Source: UBA2862 sp045658005 (GTDB taxonomy: Bacteria; Bacillota; Clostridia; Christensenellales; Aristaeellaceae). From it: a stretch of 64,000 nt of DNA. The translations under genes were made by a program, and so were the position numbers. Below are positions 59,373 to 64,000 of the stretch, one piece after another (within the stretch, counting starts at the first letter, position 1; the number at the start of each line of letters is the position of its first letter). Location: contig JAZOUD010000152.1 of assembly GCA_045658005.1 (NCBI GenBank), positions 1 through 64,000 on the forward strand, read 5' to 3'. Below the pieces are notes generated by a model. It ran no database searches. It was not told the origin of the DNA and worked only from the letters and a program-made list of their open reading frames with translations.

Positions 59373-61142
59373 ATGAAGAAGCTGATCTCAGGTATCCTGG
59401 CGATGCTGCTGCTCATCGTCGTCTGCGGCTGTGCTTTCGGTGAAAGCGCGGCTCCCGCCTACACCGAAAAGGCCCTGCCCGTGGTGCGGGAAAGCCTGGA
59501 TACCACCGAGACCGCCACCGTGCGCTGCTACGAGGACATGCCCGACGTGCCCTACATGAGCGTCACGGAATTCTACAACCGTTTCTATCTGCAAAACACC
59601 GACCTGACCGAGGGCTTGACCTTCACCCGCGAGGGCGACGCCTATACGGTCACCAATTTCTGCGGCGACAGGGCGGTAATCGACATTGTCGCCGATACCA
59701 TTGTGATCGACGACATGACCCGCTTTACCAAGCTGGCCTGCGATCTTCTGTCCGCGAACATCGAGGGTTTGGACCCGGACTATCCCTATGCCAGCCTCAG
59801 CCACTCGACGGATCCGGCGACCCCCGTTCCGAAGCTCATCGCACTGGCGGACTACAGCATAGACCTGCGGGGCGACGACACCGGCGTTTATGCGCCGCTG
59901 CCCACCCTGGCCGATCTGTTTGCAGCTCCCAGCGGCTTCTATGTGGTGTACGTCGGAGGGAAGATCTACGTCCGGGATAATCTGGGTCTCTACATGGATT
60001 CCGTCATGACCGACGACCCGGATTACTACACCGCCGTGAAAGCGGATCGTCCCGCAGATCTGGCGCAGTACACCTACAACGAGCTGTGCCTCAGCATGGA
60101 CCTCTGGTACGGCAAGCCCGGCCAGGAGTTCATCCACGAGAACCTGTTGACTCAGAAGCTGGACGAGGTGCTCACCGGGAAGTATCCTGAAATCAAGGAG
60201 AAGCTGCTGGGTAGCGACTTTGAGAGCTTCTACGGCGGCCTGATCCATGTTTTCGGCGGTCTGCTGTTCGATGGCGGCCATACCGGCATGGGCTGCGACG
60301 AGCTGACCGATGACGAGTTTGAGCTTTCGACCAGGCTCTACCGGGAAATGCGGGCCATGGACTACGCGTCCTCCTACAACCTCGCGGCCGGCAGGTTCAA
60401 CACCAAGGCTGTGCGATTGGAGCAAGCCGATGCCTTCTACAACGGTGAAACCTATGTGGAGCAGGGCGATACCGCCGTGATCTGCCTTGGCGAGAATTTC
60501 CAGGTGAATATCGACGGCTGGAAGGCCTTCTATGCCGGCAAGGGTGCGCGTCCGATGGAGGACGATACCGCTGGCATCGTTCTCGCCGGTCTGGAACGCG
60601 CCTCGAAGAACCCGGAGATCAAAAACATCATCATCGACGACAGCAACAATGGGGGCGGCAACGACATCGCCATGCTGGCCATCGAATGGATGATGACCGG
60701 CACGGGCTACGTCCGCGACTGGGACGCGCTCAACAGCCAGTACAACACCAAGACCGAGCGGTTCGACATCAACTTTGACGGCAAGGTGGATGACAGCGAT
60801 GTCAGCCCCTATACCGGCTATCGCTACGGCATTCTCACCAGCGACGGTTCATTCTCCTGCGGCAATGCCTTCCCATGGTTCATGCACGAGCACGGCGCGA
60901 TGATCCTTGGCCAGAAGAGCAGCGGCGGCGCATGCGGCATCCGCATTTCCAGCGTCGGCGGCATCGAGGTCAGCAACTCCGCCGCTTCAAGCTGCACCGT
61001 CACCGAGGATGGTGGCACCGTGGACAACGGTTGCCCCATCGACGCCAGCCTGACCACCGACGGCGAGGACCCCTACGAGAATTTCTATGACATCAGCGCC
61101 TTCAGCCGCCTGATGAACGAATACTTTGACGCCGACGCATGA
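59373..61142 (+). CDS. Secreted S41-like serine protease
   Basis: The 589-aa protein has a signal peptide (SGILAMLLLIVVCGCAFGES) with a possible lipobox Cys. An N-terminal region with MPDVPYMSVTEFYNRFY precedes an S41-type core: IIIDDSNNGGGNDIAML, then a Ca-loop D-I-N-F-D-G-K-V-D-D-S-D, ILTSDGSFSCGNAFPWFM with the candidate Ser, and ILGQKSSGGACGIR. It starts 17 bases after the dead VOC gene. Paralogue of 57522 and 61605 but the most divergent of the three in its N-terminal half. Confidence 0.77.
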   Translation: MKKLISGILAMLLLIVVCGCAFGESAAPAYTEKALPVVRESLDTTETATVRCYEDMPDVPYMSVTEFYNRFYLQNTDLTEGLTFTREGDAYTVTNFCGDRAVIDIVADTIVIDDMTRFTKLACDLLSANIEGLDPDYPYASLSHSTDPATPVPKLIALADYSIDLRGDDTGVYAPLPTLADLFAAPSGFYVVYVGGKIYVRDNLGLYMDSVMTDDPDYYTAVKADRPADLAQYTYNELCLSMDLWYGKPGQEFIHENLLTQKLDEVLTGKYPEIKEKLLGSDFESFYGGLIHVFGGLLFDGGHTGMGCDELTDDEFELSTRLYREMRAMDYASSYNLAAGRFNTKAVRLEQADAFYNGETYVEQGDTAVICLGENFQVNIDGWKAFYAGKGARPMEDDTAGIVLAGLERASKNPEIKNIIIDDSNNGGGNDIAMLAIEWMMTGTGYVRDWDALNSQYNTKTERFDINFDGKVDDSDVSPYTGYRYGILTSDGSFSCGNAFPWFMHEHGAMILGQKSSGGACGIRISSVGGIEVSNSAASSCTVTEDGGTVDNGCPIDASLTTDGEDPYENFYDISAFSRLMNEYFDADA

Positions 61143-61178
61143 TCCAACCAGATTTTATTTGAAAGGAAGGAAACAGAT

Positions 61179-61559
61179 TTGAAGATCACAACCTTTGACC
61201 CCATCATCCTGACAAACAATTTCGACCAGGTCGTCAGTCTGTTTGAGGCGCTGGGCTTTGAAAAGAAGCATGCGCCTGTCACCGACACGGGCAAGCGGGA
61301 CGTGCGCTCCTTCCGCATGAAGCATCCCGAAGGCTATCATGTGGACGTGGCGGATATTCCGGATATTGAGCGCGACAAGACCTACATCCGCATGAATGTG
61401 GACAACTTTGACGAGGCCTATGACATCTTCATGGCCCATGGCTTCACGAACACGAGGGGCGACGGTACCCTTGAAACCAAGAGCGCCAAGGAAGCGACGC
61501 TGGTTTCTCCCTCGGGCTTCACGCTCGCTCTCGTACAGCACATCAAGAATCACGACTGA
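61179..61559 (+). CDS. Small VOC-fold protein with a TTG start
   Basis: The gene starts with TTG at 61179, after GAAAGGAAGG. The 126-aa product reads KITTFDPIILTNNFDQVVSL, then FEALGFEKKH, HPEGYHVDVADI and ends VSPSGFTLALVQHIKNHD. A TTG start may lower its level relative to the flanking proteases. Fifth intact member of the family in the window. Confidence 0.8.
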   Translation: MKITTFDPIILTNNFDQVVSLFEALGFEKKHAPVTDTGKRDVRSFRMKHPEGYHVDVADIPDIERDKTYIRMNVDNFDEAYDIFMAHGFTNTRGDGTLETKSAKEATLVSPSGFTLALVQHIKNHD

Positions 61560-61604
61560 AAGGCCGGTTTTTCCGAGCACAACCATGATTGAGGAGGCTA
61601 AACC

Positions 61605-63443
61605 ATGAAAAAGACGCTTATATCCCTGATTCTGGCGCTTGCCCTGTTGCTGTCGCTGTGCGTCCCGGCGTTTGCCGAGCCCGAAACACCGGAAACTTCC
61701 GAAGACATTGCGGAAGCTCTGCTCAATGAGCTGTCAGGCCTCTATGAAAAGGCGGCCGCTGCCTTTTCGCCCGACATTAAGTCGAAGGACATGACCTTCT
61801 ACCTCTGCAGGATCGACGACACCCGCACCATGCCCGTGTACTTTATCGGCGATTCCGACGTGCCCTACATCTCTCTGGAGGAGTGGGCCGAGCTGTATCC
61901 CTACATACTGAAAAAGTACGTCCACAAGGGCAGTGAGGAACTCCAATACGGTTTGAGCTATACCCAGAATGGCGAGATCGGCATCCTGACGCGGACGGAC
62001 GGCGACCCCTACACCATGACCGTCGATTGCGAAGAGGACATGATCACCTTCTTCGATTACGACGCATTCATCCGTCTCGAGGCGGACCGCGTGCTGATCG
62101 ACGTTCTGGAGGCGGACAGCTCCCATTCGGACGAGGAAATATCCCTCTTCCGCCGCGCCGCGGGCTCCTACGAGCGCTATGGCAATCCGCTTGTGCTGGA
62201 TACCGGCGCCTACGGCATCGACCTGGTGGCCGACGACAAGGGCGTCTATGTGCCGATGCAGACCCTCAGCGATTTCCTGCTGTCCCTGAAGTACGTGAAC
62301 CTGTTCTACAACGGCGACGCTGTTATCTTTGCACAATTCGGCGGCCTCGGCGAGGGATTGAAGGGGGAGCGCACCGAATTCGGCGAGCTGTACTATTCCG
62401 CTGAAAAGCGGCAGATCAGCCCGGCCATGGGCGCGTTCAGCTACAATGAGCTCTGCCTGGCCTTCGACCATCTCTACGGCCTGAAGGAAGCTCACGGCAT
62501 CGACTGCTTTGACGACCTGGCACAGCAGGCCGGCGCGAAGGAGGTTCTGATGGGCCCGGATCCAAACGCCGCGGACGCCGCCCTGTACGACATCATATTT
62601 ACCCACCTGGACGACAAGCACAGCACCTTCGGAATGGAATCCGCCTGGAGCCGTGACGGACTGGCCAAGGAAATGCTTGACACCTTTGGGGTCGGGCGCG
62701 GCTACCTTCAGGACAACATGACGGGCACCATGTATGCTATCGCCCGCGCGAAGGCCTTCCCGGACGGGGTTCCGGCCTATCAGGAAATCGGCAACACGGC
62801 CTACATCACCTTTGACCAGTTTTCCTCCATTCCTGAAGGCGTGGATTTCTACCAGACCCCGCCCACGGCGGAGAATACCGATACCATCGGCCTCATGATC
62901 TACGCCTACTCCCAGATCATGCGTGAGAACAGCCCCATTGAAAACGTGGTGCTGGATCTGTCCAATAACGATGGCGGCGATGCCGACACGGCAATCTTCG
63001 TGATCTCCGCGTTCCTGGGCAACGGTTTCGGAAGCCTGAAGAACACCATGACCGGCGCGCTGGCCACCGCCGTCTACAATGTGGACATCAACCTCGACGG
63101 CAAGTTCGATGAGAACGACCGCGGGCTGACGGGCAAGAAGCGCTTCTGCCTTACCACGATGAACAGCTTCTCCTGCGGCAACTTCGTACCCTGCGTGTTC
63201 AAGAACTCCAATGTGGTGACGCTGCTGGGCAAGACCTCCGGCGGCGGAAGCTGCGTGGTGCTGCCGCTGACCACGGCCTATGGCACGTTCTTCCGCATCT
63301 CCGGACCCAGCCGCCTGGCCTTCACCATGAACGGCTCGTTCTACGACATCGACCAGGGCGCGGAGCCGGACTTCACCCTCGCGTTCCCTGAGACCTTCTA
63401 CGATCGCGAAGCGCTGACGGACTACATCAACAATCTCAGGTAA
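61605..63443 (+). CDS. Secreted S41-like serine protease
   Basis: The 612-aa protein has a signal peptide (LALALLLSLCVPAFAEPE), an N-terminal region with DSDVPYISLEEWAELYPYIL, and the S41-type core: NVVLDLSNNDGGDADTAIF, the Ca-loop D-I-N-L-D-G-K-F-D-E-N-D, FCLTTMNSFSCGNFVPCVF with the candidate Ser, and LLGKTSGGGSCVVLPL. It is close to 57522-59219 in the last 300 residues. AGGAGG precedes the ATG. Confidence 0.78.
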   Translation: MKKTLISLILALALLLSLCVPAFAEPETPETSEDIAEALLNELSGLYEKAAAAFSPDIKSKDMTFYLCRIDDTRTMPVYFIGDSDVPYISLEEWAELYPYILKKYVHKGSEELQYGLSYTQNGEIGILTRTDGDPYTMTVDCEEDMITFFDYDAFIRLEADRVLIDVLEADSSHSDEEISLFRRAAGSYERYGNPLVLDTGAYGIDLVADDKGVYVPMQTLSDFLLSLKYVNLFYNGDAVIFAQFGGLGEGLKGERTEFGELYYSAEKRQISPAMGAFSYNELCLAFDHLYGLKEAHGIDCFDDLAQQAGAKEVLMGPDPNAADAALYDIIFTHLDDKHSTFGMESAWSRDGLAKEMLDTFGVGRGYLQDNMTGTMYAIARAKAFPDGVPAYQEIGNTAYITFDQFSSIPEGVDFYQTPPTAENTDTIGLMIYAYSQIMRENSPIENVVLDLSNNDGGDADTAIFVISAFLGNGFGSLKNTMTGALATAVYNVDINLDGKFDENDRGLTGKKRFCLTTMNSFSCGNFVPCVFKNSNVVTLLGKTSGGGSCVVLPLTTAYGTFFRISGPSRLAFTMNGSFYDIDQGAEPDFTLAFPETFYDREALTDYINNLR

Positions 63444-63465
63444 ACCGTTCGCTCATCGATATGTG

Positions 63466-63494
63466 CCGGGACGGGAGCATCGCTCCCGCCCCGG
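63466..63494 (+). repeat. Intergenic GC-rich hairpin (copy 2)
   Basis: CCGGGACGGGAG pairs with CTCCCGCCCCGG around CATCG (one A-C mismatch). It is the partner of the hairpin at 52355-52384, with a similar flank (GGTAAAGCAG versus GGTGAATCAG). Confidence 0.6.
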
Positions 63495-63524
63495 TAAAGC
63501 AGGTTAAAAGGAGGCTCTGATCCT

Positions 63525-64000
63525 ATGAAAAAGCTGATAGCGCTGCTGCTCAGCCTGTGCCTGATGGCAGGCATCCTGCCGGCGCTGGCTGAAGAGGCCC
63601 AGGCGAACGACGCCCTCACCGCGGAGGACATCTTCCAGGCGGGGCTGGCGGCGTATGAAGCGGAGGATTACGCAAAAGCGGCCGCTTACTATGAATTGGC
63701 TTTGAAATGCTACCGCGAGGCGGCGGGCAAGGGCGAGGAGGTTGCCGCTGAGGAACCGGATCGCCTGGTCGATGAAGAAAATGCCGCGCCCAATGCGGCT
63801 GTCGATACCGGGACGGACAGGCTGGAGCGGCTGCAAGCGCTGAACCGGGCGAGCATCGCCAACATGAGTATCGGGGAGGGCCCCGTCTACGTCATCGGAC
63901 ACCGCAGCCCGGACTCGGACACCATTTGCAGCGCCATCGCCTACGCCCGACTGCTGACCATGCTGGGCTATCCGGCGGAAGCGGCAGCCAACGGCCCCGT
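63525..64000 (+). CDS. Exported DHH/Mn-pyrophosphatase-like protein (cut by window end)
   Basis: AAAGGAGG precedes the ATG. The first 22 residues form a signal peptide (KKLIALLLSLCLMAGILPAL). Residues 33-70 form a short helical TPR-like repeat (DIFQAGLAAYEAEDYAKAAA). From about residue 123 a DHH-family domain starts: GPVYVIGHRSPDSDTICSAI then AYARLLTMLGYPAEA. This is the opening of family II Mn-dependent inorganic pyrophosphatases (GHxxPDxDxICSAIAY). Those enzymes are normally cytosolic, so an exported version is unusual. The rest lies beyond the window. It would fit with the exported phosphatase at 35398 as part of a phosphate-release programme, which is inference. Confidence 0.75.
   Translation, partial: MKKLIALLLSLCLMAGILPALAEEAQANDALTAEDIFQAGLAAYEAEDYAKAAAYYELALKCYREAAGKGEEVAAEEPDRLVDEENAAPNAAVDTGTDRLERLQALNRASIANMSIGEGPVYVIGHRSPDSDTICSAIAYARLLTMLGYPAEAAANGP

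Overview
The window looks like a chromosomal segment of a GC-rich gut or rumen member of the Clostridia (Bacillota). This is inferred from family content, not from a marker gene: a DUF6465 protein, KamA-like and ACGX-type radical SAM proteins, ATC-hydrolase-like proteins, a SpoIIE-type phosphatase, LytS-type signalling, strong AGGAGG ribosome sites, and cobalamin and c-di-AMP riboswitches. No rRNA, complete tRNA or CRISPR array is present.

Layout. (1) 0-4.3 kb is a decaying accessory stretch: an IS1182-like transposase end, an ABC ATPase stub, frameshifted PNPOx, XRE and TMEM175 genes, and intact DUF6465 and flavodoxin genes. (2) 4.6-13.2 kb is a one-strand run of alpha/beta hydrolases (two BAAT-like, three smaller), three L-2-amino-thiazoline-4-carboxylate (ATC) hydrolase-like genes, two paralogous membrane proteins, a DUF2249 protein and a GNAT; several are broken. 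(3) 13.5-16.9 kb (minus) holds a tight operon: fucose-isomerase-like protein, cysteine desulfurase-like enzyme, a 94-aa protein and a DUF2284 protein. (4) 17.4-22.8 kb has a cobalamin riboswitch, an iron alcohol dehydrogenase, an iron-complex/B12-type ABC importer and a CGGC protein. (5) 23-25.5 kb is scrap: a histidine kinase killed by a TAG codon and cut by prophage remnants (tail, holin, integrase). (6) 25.6-27.4 kb has a strong promoter, a c-di-AMP riboswitch with terminator and a KamA-family gene. (7) 28-31.5 kb (minus) is an ACGX-repeat peptide cluster: HxlR regulator, seven-ACGA precursor, radical SAM/SPASM maturase, PNPOx-ferredoxin and an MDR reductase, with one operator shared by the HxlR and precursor promoters. 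(8) 31.8-34 kb has a TetR gene divergent from flavin reductase, cupin and sfsA. A structured repeat occurs three times (27.7, 31.5 and 34.1 kb), and the 3' half of a tRNA-Pro at 34.6 kb looks like an integration scar.

(9) 35.4-64 kb looks like one intact regulatory system. A LytS-type kinase and two paralogous response regulators with SARP-like output domains (47.5-50.7 kb) sit in the middle. Four promoters around them carry three or four head-to-tail 11-bp repeats (consensus TGAGACN5), the last one exactly 9 nt upstream of a TAnnnT -10 box. These promoters would drive: a minus-strand operon (45.1 to 35.4 kb: DUF3574-like protein, SpoIIE phosphatase, condensation-type acyltransferase, HD-RyR protein, membrane protein, secreted protein, secreted histidine phosphatase); a membrane protein at 46.7 kb; the second regulator itself; and a plus-strand run from 50.8 kb past the window end. 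That run encodes a secreted paralogue, two papain-like proteases, three S41-like proteases and an exported DHH/pyrophosphatase-like protein, interleaved with small VOC proteins. The reading is a SARP-type two-component switch for a large exoprotein programme.
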